A stretch of DNA of 64,000 nt, from positions 1-64,000 of the forward strand of contig JAFRRW010000016.1 of the NCBI GenBank assembly GCA_017427885.1, read 5' to 3'. Positions 8,401 through 17,351 of the stretch are shown here, piece after piece. The stretch's first letter is position 1, and each line of letters starts with the position of its first letter. This stretch comes from Bacteroidales bacterium (GTDB taxonomy: Bacteria > Bacteroidota > Bacteroidia > Bacteroidales > UBA932). The translations under genes were made by a program, and so were the position numbers. Under the pieces are notes generated by a model. It had not been told where the DNA came from, ran no database searches, and saw only the letters and a list, made by a program, of their open reading frames with translations.

Positions 8401-8429
8401 AGGCTTTCGCAAATCGCGAAAGCCTTTTT
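8401..8429. terminator. Intrinsic terminator between converging genes
   Basis: AGGCTTTCGC and GCGAAAGCCT form a perfect 10 bp stem with a 5 nt loop (AAATC), followed by TTTTT. On the other strand the hairpin is also followed by a T-run (from AAAACAAA), so it can end both the sigma factor operon and the lolD-like gene. Confidence 0.9.
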
Positions 8430-9115
8430 CATTCTCCGAAGGTGAGGCCCGAGGCCTCTTTTGAAACGAACTCGCCGTCCTTCATATAAAGCGTCCTGTC
8501 GCACATCCCTGCAAGGGTCGGGTCGTGGGTCACTATGACTATCGTCTGGCCGTATCTGTCCCTAAGCGAGAAAAACAGCCTGTGGAGGTCGGCCTTGCTG
8601 GCGCTGTCCAGATTGCCGGAAGGTTCGTCGGCAAAAAGGATGGCGGGATTGTTGACGAGTGCCCTCGCGATCGCCACCCTCTGCTGTTCTCCGCCGGATA
8701 GTTCGGAAGGCTTGTGGCCGAGCCTGTGGCCAAGTCCTAGGTCCTCGAGAAGGGCCTTTGCCGCTTTCCTTGCCTCCCTGTCCGGCCTCCCGGCGATGTA
8801 TGCCGGAATCAGGACGTTCTCAAGGGAAGTGAACTCCGGAAGGAGATGGTGGAACTGGAAAACGAAGCCGATGCGGGTGTTGCGGAAGGCTGAAAGGGTC
8901 TTCCTGTCCATCGAGAGGATGTCCTTCCCCTCTATCTCGAGGGTTCCGGCATCCGGGGAGGAAAGGGTCCCCAGGATTTGCAGGAGGGTGGATTTCCCGG
9001 CCCCGGATGCTCCCATAATGGAGACGACCTCGGATTCGCCGGCTTGGAAATCAATTCCCTTCAGCACCTTGAGGGAGCCGAAGGATTTCTCTATGCCTTT
9101 AGCCTGGATAATCAC
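8429..9115 (-). CDS. LolD-type ABC transporter ATP-binding protein
   Basis: This ATPase of about 228 residues belongs to the MacB/LolD family, which drives release of lipoproteins from the inner membrane or acts with MacB-like permeases. It has Walker A (GASGAGKST), the Q-loop, signature [15 protein letters not shown], Walker B ([12 protein letters not shown]) and the H-loop (VIVTHD). I place the start at the GTG at 9115, giving [13 protein letters not shown], since related proteins begin there. An ATG at 9145 would add ten residues but overlaps the -7 element of the tRNA gene on the other strand. No permease gene is adjacent. GTG versus ATG is not settled. Confidence 0.9.
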   Translation of the reverse strand: MIIQAKGIEKSFGSLKVLKGIDFQAGESEVVSIMGASGAGKSTLLQILGTLSSPDAGTLEIEGKDILSMDRKTLSAFRNTRIGFVFQFHHLLPEFTSLENVLIPAYIAGRPDREARKAAKALLEDLGLGHRLGHKPSELSGGEQQRVAIARALVNNPAILFADEPSGNLDSASKADLHRLFFSLRDRYGQTIVIVTHDPTLAGMCDRTLYMKDGEFVSKEASGLTFGE

Positions 9116-9134
9116 CTGTTTCCAATTTAATTCA

Positions 9135-9142
9135 TATATTTG
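9135..9142 (+). promoter_or_regulatory. -7 element of the tRNA-Pro gene
   Basis: TATATTTG is a perfect -7 match ending 23 bp before the mature tRNA 5' end. No good -33 is seen. Confidence 0.6.
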
Positions 9143-9165
9143 CACTCCTTTCCGAAGAAAGGGAC

Positions 9166-9239
9166 CGGGGTGTGGCGCAGTTGGCTAGCGCATCTGGTTT
9201 GGGACCAGAGGGTCGAGTGTTCGAGTCACTTCACCCCGA
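9166..9239 (+). tRNA. tRNA-Pro (UGG anticodon)
   Basis: The sequence folds as a complete cloverleaf. The acceptor arms are CGGGGTG and CACCCCG, the D arm is GCGC..GCGC, the anticodon stem CTGG/CCAG presents TGG in its loop, and the T loop is TTCGAGT. The UGG anticodon reads proline codons. The 3' CCA is not encoded: the gene ends with discriminator A at 9239 followed by CA, so CCA must be added after transcription. A terminator begins 7 bp downstream. Confidence 0.95.
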
Positions 9240-9245
9240 CAAATG

Positions 9246-9272
9246 AAAGGCGCCTTGCGGGCGCCTTTTTTC
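9246..9272. terminator. Terminator of the tRNA-Pro gene
   Basis: AAGGCGCC and GGCGCCTT form a tight stem followed by T6. It lies between the tRNA and the converging phosphopantetheinyl transferase gene and may serve both. Confidence 0.85.
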
Positions 9273-9910
9273 TATCCTACCACCCAGACGAGGACGTGAC
9301 GGTCGAAAGTCATATATTGGAGCTCGAACTCCTCCTCGTAGCCGTCCTTGTGTATGAACGTGGCCTCGAGTTCTCCTTCTTCCTTCACACGGAAACGTTC
9401 CACCTCGATCTGCTCGGCGAAGTCCACCTTGTAGGAGGACACCCTCTTGAAGATGGCTTCCTTGGTGCACCAGTAGATGGCCAGCTGCTCGTTCTTCCTG
9501 TCTTCGTCGAGGTCGTCGAGCTCATCCTCGGAGAGGGCCTTCTTCTCCACGGCGGAAAAATCCCTGTCGAGGGACTCCATGTCGATGCCTACGTCCTCGT
9601 TGTCGTCAAGGATGACGGCCACGTATTTGGAAGTATGGGTTATGCTGATGTTGGTGACGCTGTTCTCGATGTAGGGCTTGCCGTTGTCGTGATGGCTGAG
9701 ATACACCTTCTCGTCGAAAAGTTCGTCAAGAAGGGCCCTCACGGCCAGCCTCTGCTTGCGCAGGGACTCGCTCTTGATGAACGATATTTCCTCCATCTCA
9801 TCGGAAGGGATGGAGCTGAGTTCCTTCAGTTCCTCCTCCGTTTCTGTGATCTGCCAGACTGCAATCGTGGTCCTGGTATCTTCGAGTTCTTTCTTTAAAT
9901 ATAGTGCCAT
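9272..9910 (-). CDS. 4'-phosphopantetheinyl transferase superfamily protein
   Basis: This 212-residue Sfp-type enzyme moves phosphopantetheine from coenzyme A onto a serine of carrier proteins. Both family motifs are present: VGIDME (Asp110 and Glu112 bind magnesium) and WCTKEAIFK at 147-155 with Glu151 and Lys155. The N-terminal half holds the usual RKQRLAVRALLDEL and HHDNGKPYI. The target is not shown by context: no carrier protein or synthase is nearby, and the fatty-acid carrier is the simplest guess. A minus-strand -7 element lies about 195 bp upstream. Confidence 0.9.
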   Translation of the reverse strand: MALYLKKELEDTRTTIAVWQITETEEELKELSSIPSDEMEEISFIKSESLRKQRLAVRALLDELFDEKVYLSHHDNGKPYIENSVTNISITHTSKYVAVILDDNEDVGIDMESLDRDFSAVEKKALSEDELDDLDEDRKNEQLAIYWCTKEAIFKRVSSYKVDFAEQIEVERFRVKEEGELEATFIHKDGYEEEFELQYMTFDRHVLVWVVG

Positions 9911-10103
9911 AGTCTTGAATGTCAGTTAAACCCCTTCCACGGAGATACGACGGTCCCTGCGGCGGAGAGTCTCCGTCGCGGAATCGGTTATTGTATAATT
10001 ACGGGCAGACAGAGGGTCCTCCGATCGGGGGTCTCCGCCTAAATCATTGTTTGATTGACCTGAACAGGAAGGGTCCATAAAAAACTCCAATGGTTCTCAA
10101 GTG

Positions 10104-10111
10104 CAAATATA
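10104..10111 (-). promoter_or_regulatory. -7 element for the phosphopantetheinyl transferase
   Basis: CAAATATA on the plus strand is TATATTTG on the minus strand, a perfect -7. It predicts a leader of about 190 nt. Confidence 0.5.
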
Positions 10112-10151
10112 ACGATTTTTTCAATTTCAAAGAAAATACCCCGGATTTTGC

Positions 10152-10159
10152 TATCTTTG
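10152..10159 (+). promoter_or_regulatory. -7 element for malate dehydrogenase
   Basis: TATCTTTG followed by C is a perfect -7 match 44 bp before the ATG. The -33 region does not match well. Confidence 0.6.
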
Positions 10160-10203
10160 CACCGCCATATAGATATTAACCAATTAAAACAATAATTTTT
10201 ATT

Positions 10204-11190
10204 ATGGGATTTTTGACTAATGACAAGCTGACCATCGTCGGAGCCGCCGGGATGATCGGTTCGAACATGGCCCAGACGGCCATGATGCTCAAGCTTACGC
10301 CGAATCTTTGCCTGTATGACGTATACGAGCCCGGCCTCAAGGGCGTGGTCGCGGAAATGAACCACTGCGCCTTCCCCGGAGCCAACATCACCTGGACCAC
10401 CGACGCAGCTGAGGCCTTCAAGGACGCGAAATACATCATCTCCTCCGGCGGAGCCCCCCGCAAGGCCGGAATGACCCGCGAGGACCTTCTCAAGGGCAAC
10501 TGCCAGATAGCTGAGGATTTCGGAAAGAACGTCAGGCAGTACTGCCCCGACGTGAAGCACATCGTAGTCATTTTCAACCCCGCCGACCTGACCGGACTGG
10601 TTGTCCTCCTGCACTCGGGCCTCAAGCCTTCCCAGGTGACCACCCTCGCCGCCCTCGACTCCACCCGTCTCCAGACCGAGCTTGCCGCCCACTTCGGAGT
10701 ACAGCAGTGCAAGGTGACCGGCGCCTACACCTATGGCGGTCACGGTGAAGCCATGGCGGTTTTCGCCTCAGGAGTGAAGATAGACGGCACCCCCCTCGCC
10801 GATAAGAAACTCTCCGCCGAGGACTGGGAGACCATCAAGCACGAGACCGTACAGGGCGGAAGCAAGATCATCGAGCTCCGCGGACGTTCCTCCTTCCAGA
10901 GCCCGGCCTACAACGCCGTGAAGATGATCGAGGCCGCGATGGGCGGTGAGAAGTTCACCTGGCCCGCCGGCACCTATGTCAACGACGGGAAGTTCCACAA
11001 CGTGATGATGGCGATGCCCACCGTCATTGATGCCACAGGCGTACATTTCACCGAGCCGAAAGGCACTGCCGAGGAACTCGCAGCCCTTCAGGCTTCCTAC
11101 GAGCATCTCTGCCAGATGCGCGACGAGATCGTGGAACTCGGCATCGTCCCTCCCGTGAAGGACTGGAAGACCGTCAACCCGAACCTGTAG
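10204..11190 (+). CDS. mdh: Malate dehydrogenase (lactate/malate dehydrogenase family)
   Basis: This 328-residue cytoplasmic enzyme interconverts malate and oxaloacetate with NAD(H), in the branched fumarate-reducing metabolism of Bacteroidales. The Rossmann motif IVGAAGMIGS is at 11-20. Substrate-binding arginines sit in GGAPRKAGMTRED, then FNPADLTG and LAALDSTR. The catalytic His180 is in TYGGHGEA. The family also includes lactate dehydrogenases, but this loop and the Bacteroidales-type sequence favour malate. It stands alone with its own promoter and a hairpin downstream. Confidence 0.93.
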   Translation: MGFLTNDKLTIVGAAGMIGSNMAQTAMMLKLTPNLCLYDVYEPGLKGVVAEMNHCAFPGANITWTTDAAEAFKDAKYIISSGGAPRKAGMTREDLLKGNCQIAEDFGKNVRQYCPDVKHIVVIFNPADLTGLVVLLHSGLKPSQVTTLAALDSTRLQTELAAHFGVQQCKVTGAYTYGGHGEAMAVFASGVKIDGTPLADKKLSAEDWETIKHETVQGGSKIIELRGRSSFQSPAYNAVKMIEAAMGGEKFTWPAGTYVNDGKFHNVMMAMPTVIDATGVHFTEPKGTAEELAALQASYEHLCQMRDEIVELGIVPPVKDWKTVNPNL

Positions 11191-11212
11191 GACAACGTTC
11201 TTTTTACAAGAA

Positions 11213-11240
11213 AGCGGGCAGCCCGGTCGGGCTGCCCGCT
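11213..11240. terminator. Bidirectional hairpin between mdh and the surface operon
   Basis: AGCGGGCAGCCCG and CGGGCTGCCCGCT form a perfect 13 bp stem around GT. On the minus strand it is followed by TTTCTTG, so it best fits a terminator of the large lipoprotein operon; on the plus strand the T-run is weak. Confidence 0.75.
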
Positions 11241-11273
11241 GACGTTTATTGATCCTCCACAAAATGAGAAAGA

Positions 11274-14200
11274 TTAATCTTCCACGCGTTTATAGAGTGC
11301 TACATTAGCTGAAGAGGAGGAACTTTGGAAATAGCTGCTCGAAGAAGAATAACGTAGGTTGTATGTAGTATTGTTACTAGTACGTGAGATAGTAGCAACA
11401 CCACTACTAGATATACTGATATTGAAACTGTGTGACGAACCCTTTGTCTCTTCCGCTCCCATATTATTATATGTGGGATACAAGTACCTGGAGACAGAAG
11501 CGACATAGAGATAATACCCGTCTTCCAATGTCATCTGGCAATCCTCCAGGGCATCCGAAGTTATTGTCCCATCTGAGATTGACACATCCAGCGCGTTCCC
11601 CGAAGTAGCGAAGTTAGAACCATTAAGTGTAGGTTTGAACACCTTTGATCCGTCTTCATACACAAGTATATACTTGTCACCGGCCACAAGGTCAGATGAA
11701 GAAGAGACTTTCACGTACTGCGTTGTAGACGGTGTAGGATCGTCTCCGCCGCCAGGCGTAGAACCGTCGTCAAGCATATAGAGACAGACATTAATCGTAA
11801 CGGAAGTGCTATAGGTACTGCTGAAATAACTGCTATTGGTTGACCAGCACAGACTGGCGGCTGTGGTACTCGCATTCGTAATCTTGGCTATCCCGTCACT
11901 TTGGATGGAAACCGTCAAGTTGTGGGAAGGAGAACTCTCTGCCTGAAGTGAGGTATTATTACTCTCCGTGTAAGGATACAAATATCTGTCTGCTGATTCA
12001 ACATAAAAATAATAGCCGTCCTTCAACGTAAGCTCACAATCCTCCAGTTCAGAAGATTCAATCTTGCTGCTCGAAATTGTTACACTCTGAACATTATCCT
12101 TGGCTTTCTTGAAAGTGCTTCCATCAAGAATCGGCTTGAAGACAGATGGAGTACTCTCAAAAACGAGCAGGTACTTGGCGTCTGCTTTGAGACCGGACGA
12201 GGATGTGACCTTCCGATATGTTTTGACAGGAGCTTCGCTATTCTTGACAGTCAAAGTATAGCTGACCTCCTCGGCCTTGTAGGTGTCGTTCTTCGGAGCT
12301 GAGGCGGTAATCGTTGCGGTGCCGGTCTTTCCGGACAGGGTAACCTCACCGGTGGTGGAGTTTACCGAGGCAACAGACGAACCTGATGTCACACTGTATG
12401 ACACTCCATCAGTTACACCTTCGAGTGACGGCTCCTCAACGTTATAGCCCTGAGCCAGGTCGTGTGTCACACTTGCGGGGCTGAAGGTGAGGTTGCGAGG
12501 GGTAAGAGGAGGAGTCGAACTGTAAAGAACGGCAACGTGAGAACTTCCGGAGGTTGTACTCATGCTCCATCTGTCATTACTTGTACTGTAATACAGATAA
12601 TACGTTGAACTTCCTGAACCGGTGGCGGTCAAATAACTGGTGGAATAATCATATGACCAAAGGTAGTAACCGGAAGCACTGGACGAGGCTGTCGCTGTAT
12701 ATCTTCCACTGGAGCCTCCTCTTTGTAAATACTGCCCGTTATTCTCAAAAGTAAACTTGCTGGAAGAAGCAGCTGCAGTCCAAATGAGATTGTCGTCAGC
12801 ATCATACTGGAAGGAGTCTCCGGTGAATACTTCTTCAGCAACACCGGCCGAACTGCCATTGTTGTTCTGCAAGGCATATCCATTCGAAATGATCAGATAA
12901 TCATCGCCTGCTACAATCTCCTCGGCCTTATACCAGGTAGGAACATTGGTGCTGGTTACGTGGATTGTATAACTGGCAGAACCGGGCTTGTACTCGGTGT
13001 TGCCTGCAGCACTTGCTGTTATGACAACGGTACCGGTCTTGAGGATGGTCACGTCGCCCGTGGTGGCATTCACCTCGGCAATGTTCTCATTGCTGGAAGA
13101 GTACTTCACCGTTCCTATGGCACCTGACAATGTCGGCTTGACAAAAGCAGCGCCTCCGTCTATGTCATAGTTGAATTCCGTTTCACTGAAGGTGGGATTC
13201 TGATGCTGACGGCCGTCATCAAGCACGTAGAGGCATATGCCGGTGGAATACTGTCCGGAGAGTGAAGAATTGCTGCTGAAGTAGTGGCTCGACGTGGACC
13301 ATACAAGGTAGTTGGAACCGCTCTGAGTCTTAATCTGGACAATGCCGTCACTGAATCCAATGGTCAGGGAGTTTGTAGCCGTGGCTTCCGCGGAGAGGGT
13401 GCCGCTGCCGCTGCTGGAACCAGTAGGATACAGGTAGCTGCCTTCTGCATCGGATTTGAGGTAATATCCAGCTTCCAAAGTCAGATGGCAATCTTCAAAC
13501 TCGCTTGAAGTGATTGTATTCGAGGAGATTTCGACATCCAGAGCATTGGAAGTACTCTTTGAGAATGTCTTCCCGTCCGAAGAAAGGATAGGCTTGAACA
13601 CCTTGGGATCTCCGTCATCCGCATCTCCGGCGAGACCCTCGAATACCAACAGGTACTGGGAACCGGCTTCAAGATCAGCGGTGGAGGTGACCTTGTTGTA
13701 GATATTGACGTTGCTGCTGGTTACTAGGATGGTGTAGCTGGCGGAACCGGCCTGGTGCTGATCGTCTCCGGCGGCGATGGCGGTGATGACTGCCGTACCG
13801 ACCTTCTTGATCTCAACCTTACCGGTAGTTTCGTTAACAGAAGCTACGGCTATGTTGCTGGAGGAATATGCGACCGTGGTTGCGGAAGTCGTCAGCTCGG
13901 GCTCGGTGAACGTTGCTCCGCCGTCGATGTCGAAGGTTATTTCGTCAACGCTGAAAGCGATCTCCTGAGGAGGACGGTTGGTATAGATCTGGACAGTTCC
14001 GATGCTGCTTCCAGGGGCGTCGCCATTCTGAGTATATCCTGTGGTCCATTCGCTGTCGTAGTAGCAGAAGAAAGTCATCGTTCCGGAACTCTCATGCCTC
14101 AGATATGATCCGTCATAGTCCCAAACGACATACTTAGGCTTATCTGAAGGAATCGAAGTGTCCAGGAGAATATCCTGGGAATTACGCTGCAGATAATAAC

Positions 14201-15416
14201 CATTGTTGGTGAGGGTGAAATGGCCGGCGACAACATCAGAACTGCCGCTACCGGTCATTTCTGTGCGGGCATCAGCCCTCCAGACAATGGTCGGATCGGC
14301 ATCGGACTCAAAGGTAATGACGCCGTCCTGAGGAGATACGGCCACCTTGTCCGTTGAGCCGGAGTTGTTCTTAAGGGCCTGGCCACCGGAAACAATCAGG
14401 TAATCGCAACCATCCTCGAAGATGGAAGCCTTGTACCAGGTGCTGGAATCCGGACCGGCTTCCTCTGCCTCGGCGGTAGAGAGGTCCAGGTTGATGTTCT
14501 TGAAGACGTCTGCGGAGAAGGTGATTTCCTTGCCGCCGGAGAGGGTCTTCGTGTAGTGGTACTGGTCAGTGAGAACCTCGATGCTGGTAATCGAAACCTT
14601 ACCGGGAATGGTCACGAAATAGGCTTCGAAAGCACCTAAAGCAGGGGCGGCCACTCCGTCACCGTAGGAAAGGGTAAGGATTCCGGGAGCCTCGTCACGT
14701 ACGAAATTGACAGTGGAGTTCTCGAAATCGATGTCGGAGGCGGAAGCGGAACCGGTAAGACCGGCGTCAGCGTTGATCGTAACGGATTTGACGGTTTCCC
14801 CGCTGCCCTTGAAATTGGAGAGGGAAATACGTCCGAGGGCCGCTACGCGGTCGAAATAGAGGTCCACGACGAGATTGTCATAATCATAAGGGTCGTCGTA
14901 GGACTTGCGGCTGTAACCGATGAGGAAATCGGCGTCGGGATCCTTCAGGGTCTCGGCGTCGGGATGCTGCTCGGAGGGAATCACGAAAGTGTAAGCTTCA
15001 CCAGGTTTCTGGGCAACCACGGCACCGTAGGTAAAAGGTCCCGTTCTGGTTCCCTTGGTCGCACCCTTGCTTCCATCATCGATATGGATGATCACGTCTT
15101 CGTCGATGGCGGCCTTGAAATGGGCGGTACGGTCATTCTCGGATAATTCGATAATGTCCGCTACACCGTAAGCGGCCTCCTTGTTCGCATCCATCTCGAA
15201 GAAATGGACGTTTTGGGGGTCCGTCTTCTTCCAGTCAGGAACAGCCATGTTGTCCTCGATCGAAAGGCCGGTCTTGGTGGTCTGGTCGACGGAGGAGAAA
15301 TAGACCGTATGCTTGTGGCTCTTGCGGGGACTGTTGTCCTTGAGTTCCTCCGTACAGGATACGAAGGCCGGAACCAGCAGCGCTAAGGTCAGAAGATAGG
15401 ATATATATTTTTTCAT
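11274..15416 (-). CDS. Giant modular surface lipoprotein with Ig-like repeats
   Basis: This 1380-residue protein has a lipoprotein signal (LALLVPAFVSC) and is probably displayed at the cell surface. Residues of about 40-340 look like a fimbrillin-like beta-sandwich (FVIPSEQHPDAETLK). Then come alternating modules. Type A begins WYKA..DYLIVSGGQALKNN and occurs twice. Type B begins YNKVTS..QYLLVFEG, with DCHLTLEAGYYL and YLYP, and occurs three times including the C-terminus. Ig-like (Big_2) modules such as VAYSSSNIAVASVNETTGKV occur three times. Ser, Thr, Gly and Tyr are abundant in A and B. It is the last gene of a four-gene operon. Adhesion or glycan binding is plausible; no enzyme motif is seen. 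Confidence 0.88.
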   Translation of the reverse strand: MKKYISYLLTLALLVPAFVSCTEELKDNSPRKSHKHTVYFSSVDQTTKTGLSIEDNMAVPDWKKTDPQNVHFFEMDANKEAAYGVADIIELSENDRTAHFKAAIDEDVIIHIDDGSKGATKGTRTGPFTYGAVVAQKPGEAYTFVIPSEQHPDAETLKDPDADFLIGYSRKSYDDPYDYDNLVVDLYFDRVAALGRISLSNFKGSGETVKSVTINADAGLTGSASASDIDFENSTVNFVRDEAPGILTLSYGDGVAAPALGAFEAYFVTIPGKVSITSIEVLTDQYHYTKTLSGGKEITFSADVFKNINLDLSTAEAEEAGPDSSTWYKASIFEDGCDYLIVSGGQALKNNSGSTDKVAVSPQDGVITFESDADPTIVWRADARTEMTGSGSSDVVAGHFTLTNNGYYLQRNSQDILLDTSIPSDKPKYVVWDYDGSYLRHESSGTMTFFCYYDSEWTTGYTQNGDAPGSSIGTVQIYTNRPPQEIAFSVDEITFDIDGGATFTEPELTTSATTVAYSSSNIAVASVNETTGKVEIKKVGTAVITAIAAGDDQHQAGSASYTILVTSSNVNIYNKVTSTADLEAGSQYLLVFEGLAGDADDGDPKVFKPILSSDGKTFSKSTSNALDVEISSNTITSSEFEDCHLTLEAGYYLKSDAEGSYLYPTGSSSGSGTLSAEATATNSLTIGFSDGIVQIKTQSGSNYLVWSTSSHYFSSNSSLSGQYSTGICLYVLDDGRQHQNPTFSETEFNYDIDGGAAFVKPTLSGAIGTVKYSSSNENIAEVNATTGDVTILKTGTVVITASAAGNTEYKPGSASYTIHVTSTNVPTWYKAEEIVAGDDYLIISNGYALQNNNGSSAGVAEEVFTGDSFQYDADDNLIWTAAASSSKFTFENNGQYLQRGGSSGRYTATASSSASGYYLWSYDYSTSYLTATGSGSSTYYLYYSTSNDRWSMSTTSGSSHVAVLYSSTPPLTPRNLTFSPASVTHDLAQGYNVEEPSLEGVTDGVSYSVTSGSSVASVNSTTGEVTLSGKTGTATITASAPKNDTYKAEEVSYTLTVKNSEAPVKTYRKVTSSSGLKADAKYLLVFESTPSVFKPILDGSTFKKAKDNVQSVTISSSKIESSELEDCELTLKDGYYFYVESADRYLYPYTESNNTSLQAESSPSHNLTVSIQSDGIAKITNASTTAASLCWSTNSSYFSSTYSTSVTINVCLYMLDDGSTPGGGDDPTPSTTQYVKVSSSSDLVAGDKYILVYEDGSKVFKPTLNGSNFATSGNALDVSISDGTITSDALEDCQMTLEDGYYLYVASVSRYLYPTYNNMGAEETKGSSHSFNISISSSGVATISRTSNNTTYNLRYSSSSSYFQSSSSSANVALYKRVED

Positions 15417-15429
15417 TCCGTTTTATCTG

Positions 15430-17178
15430 TTAAAAGTCATCGTCTTCAATCGGGGTCGGGTCACCTGCCTGATTCGGCTTCTTGTTGACCGTAAGCTCAG
15501 CTGTAACGGAGAGTGTATCTGAATCCGAAGGAGTGTAAGTGGCCGTGATGGTCACCGTACCTTCTTTCGCGCCGGTGGCGGTACCTCCGGAGACAGAGGC
15601 AATTTCCGTATTGGAGCTGGACCAGGTGGTGGCGCTAGCGGCTGTGACATCAGACGTCACGTCTTTTCCGTTGGTCGTGGTGGTGAGCGTAAGGGTGTAA
15701 GCCTGGGGGGTGCCGATAATTACTTCGGCCTCCTCCGGATCAATGGCGAGGCTGTAGGTGATCACGTCCTTGACGCTAAGGGTTGCCTCGGCGGTGAGCG
15801 CTTCAGTTTCGCCTTCGGGGGTATAGGAAGCAGTGATCGTGGCCGTTCCCTTTGCGACTCCGGTGGCAGTAAGTCCAGAAACGGTCGCAACATCAATATT
15901 GCTGCTTGTCAAGGTGGCCGCTACCTGGCTGTCAGAGGACACGCCGTTCTTGACGGTCGTCAGGGTAACGGTGTACTCCAGGGATTCCAGGGCATTGATC
16001 TCTTCTTCGGCGGGACTTATTGCAAGTTCATAGGTGATGACGTCGCTGACCGTAACGGCGCAAGAAGCTGTCTTCCCGCCGTCATTTGTCGTGACGGTGA
16101 TGGTAGCAATCCCGGCTTCCTTGGCAGTAACCTTGCCGTTGTCATCAACCTCTGCCACATCGGAGTTACTGCTTGACCAGGTAACGGCTTTGTCGTCGGC
16201 CTCTTCCGGGAGAACCGTAGCCACGAGAGTTTCGTCTTCTCCCACGTTCAAGGCAAGTTCCTCTTTGTCAAGGGACACTGAAGAAACGGGCGTAGTTTCG
16301 ATTATCACATCATCAACAGAAGTCCGGTAGAACATTCTTCTATTGAAAGTGACCGACTTCGTAGTTTCTTTTTTGAAGGTTCTGCCATTCTGATCTTTCA
16401 GCGTGATGGTATAGCCATTATCCAGGGTAACACTCGGCAAATCCAGCCAGAAGAGACTGTATTCTTCCGGATCCAACTCGACAGGGGTCTCGAGTTCCAT
16501 AGTGATGGTGTCGGAGTTGTCCAAATCTCTCGGGTCGAACTCCAGCACAGGATCACCATCCTTGAAAGAGACCGTAGGATATCCCGCTATGATTTCAGAA
16601 TTGTTGCCCTGGAAAGAAATGGATTTCAGCGCAAAGCCTTCTCCTCTCACCCGAATGCAGAGATATGCTCCTACGTGTTTGAAGAAGAAATCTCCCGTTT
16701 CTGACTGGGCGACCATCATCGGACGGACGCCGATACCGCGTCTGTCATTATAGAACTCCTGTTTTTCAGGAATCACGACGGTAAGTTCCCCGATAGTGTT
16801 ACAGGCATTGTCCCTGTCATAGGGATAAATGGCATAATCGAAACCGGTAGTGATGTCCTGTTCGGTAATGTGTGCAGGATCCTCACCTACCCTTTCAAAC
16901 GTTCCTGCAGTCGAACCATCCCTTTGCTGGAACTCATACTCACGGTTATAGGTCCTGTCATAGAAAATACTGACGCGATCATAACGGTTCCAGAAAAGAT
17001 AATATGTCGAATTTTCATGTGTAGCATATGCCTTTGAAGAGACATCGGGAATAATCTCTTCAATCGTGCCGCGGAAACTCTTTCCCGGAGCCTGCTCCGG
17101 TTCCCTGTTTTCCCGTTTATCACAGGAAGCCAGGGCTGCCACGGAGAGCAGCCCCAGCAAAACCAATGCTTTTTTCAT
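15430..17178 (-). CDS. Fimbrillin-like lipoprotein with Ig-like repeats
   Basis: This 582-residue lipoprotein (signal VLLGLLSVAALASC) has an N-terminal beta-rich domain to about residue 300 with fimbrillin-family features: FDYAIYPYDRDNACNTIGE, VVIPEKQEFYND and FFFKHVGAYLCIRV. Three or more Big_2-type Ig-like repeats follow, each with a WSSSNSDVAEVDDNGKVTA-like core, and a short acidic tail (PTPIEDDDF). It lacks the A and B modules of its neighbours. It lies 13 bp upstream of the 1380-residue gene and 15 bp downstream of the small peptide gene. It may be a stalk or assembly partner for the larger proteins; this is inferred. Confidence 0.85.
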   Translation of the reverse strand: MKKALVLLGLLSVAALASCDKRENREPEQAPGKSFRGTIEEIIPDVSSKAYATHENSTYYLFWNRYDRVSIFYDRTYNREYEFQQRDGSTAGTFERVGEDPAHITEQDITTGFDYAIYPYDRDNACNTIGELTVVIPEKQEFYNDRRGIGVRPMMVAQSETGDFFFKHVGAYLCIRVRGEGFALKSISFQGNNSEIIAGYPTVSFKDGDPVLEFDPRDLDNSDTITMELETPVELDPEEYSLFWLDLPSVTLDNGYTITLKDQNGRTFKKETTKSVTFNRRMFYRTSVDDVIIETTPVSSVSLDKEELALNVGEDETLVATVLPEEADDKAVTWSSSNSDVAEVDDNGKVTAKEAGIATITVTTNDGGKTASCAVTVSDVITYELAISPAEEEINALESLEYTVTLTTVKNGVSSDSQVAATLTSSNIDVATVSGLTATGVAKGTATITASYTPEGETEALTAEATLSVKDVITYSLAIDPEEAEVIIGTPQAYTLTLTTTTNGKDVTSDVTAASATTWSSSNTEIASVSGGTATGAKEGTVTITATYTPSDSDTLSVTAELTVNKKPNQAGDPTPIEDDDF

Positions 17179-17193
17179 CTCTGAAAGAAAAGG

Positions 17194-17304
17194 TTAAACG
17201 TCACCGCCTTCACCACCGGACTCCATGCCCGACATGATGCCTTCGCTTTCCATCTTGATTTCCTCAACCTGAGGCTGAGCGTAAACGTTTTTGTTCGTTT
17301 CCAT
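17194..17304 (-). CDS. 36-residue peptide in the surface lipoprotein operon
   Basis: An ATG at 17304 opens a 36-residue frame. It begins METNKNVYAQPQVEEIK, continues with a Met/Glu/Ser/Gly stretch (MESEGIMSGMESG) and ends GEGGDV. The spacing supports it as a gene: it fills the gap between two operon genes with an AT-rich leader (TTTTAATTGTTTTAATT before the ATG) like other starts here. The YxxPxV pattern resembles short Bacteroidales peptides with a KxYxxPxxxxI start, and also the leader motif of lasso peptides, but no maturation enzyme is nearby. Function unknown. Confidence 0.6.
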   Translation of the reverse strand: METNKNVYAQPQVEEIKMESEGIMSGMESGGEGGDV

Positions 17305-17351
17305 AATTAAAACAATTAAAAGGTTAATACTCTTATGATATATTCTTGATT

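Larger units (their letters stand above)
9911..10203. other. Divergent intergenic region
   Basis: This 293 bp gap holds the promoters of the phosphopantetheinyl transferase (minus) and malate dehydrogenase (plus). On the minus strand the long leader contains an inverted repeat at 9959-9979 (GGCGGAGA/TCTCCGTC) with a tiny loop and no T-run. No open frame or RNA gene is evident. Confidence 0.5.

Noticed and set aside
17194-17304. Lasso or other modified-peptide cluster
   Set aside because: No cyclase, radical SAM maturase, protease or exporter lies nearby; the radical SAM gene at 57131 is a different family and 40 kb away.
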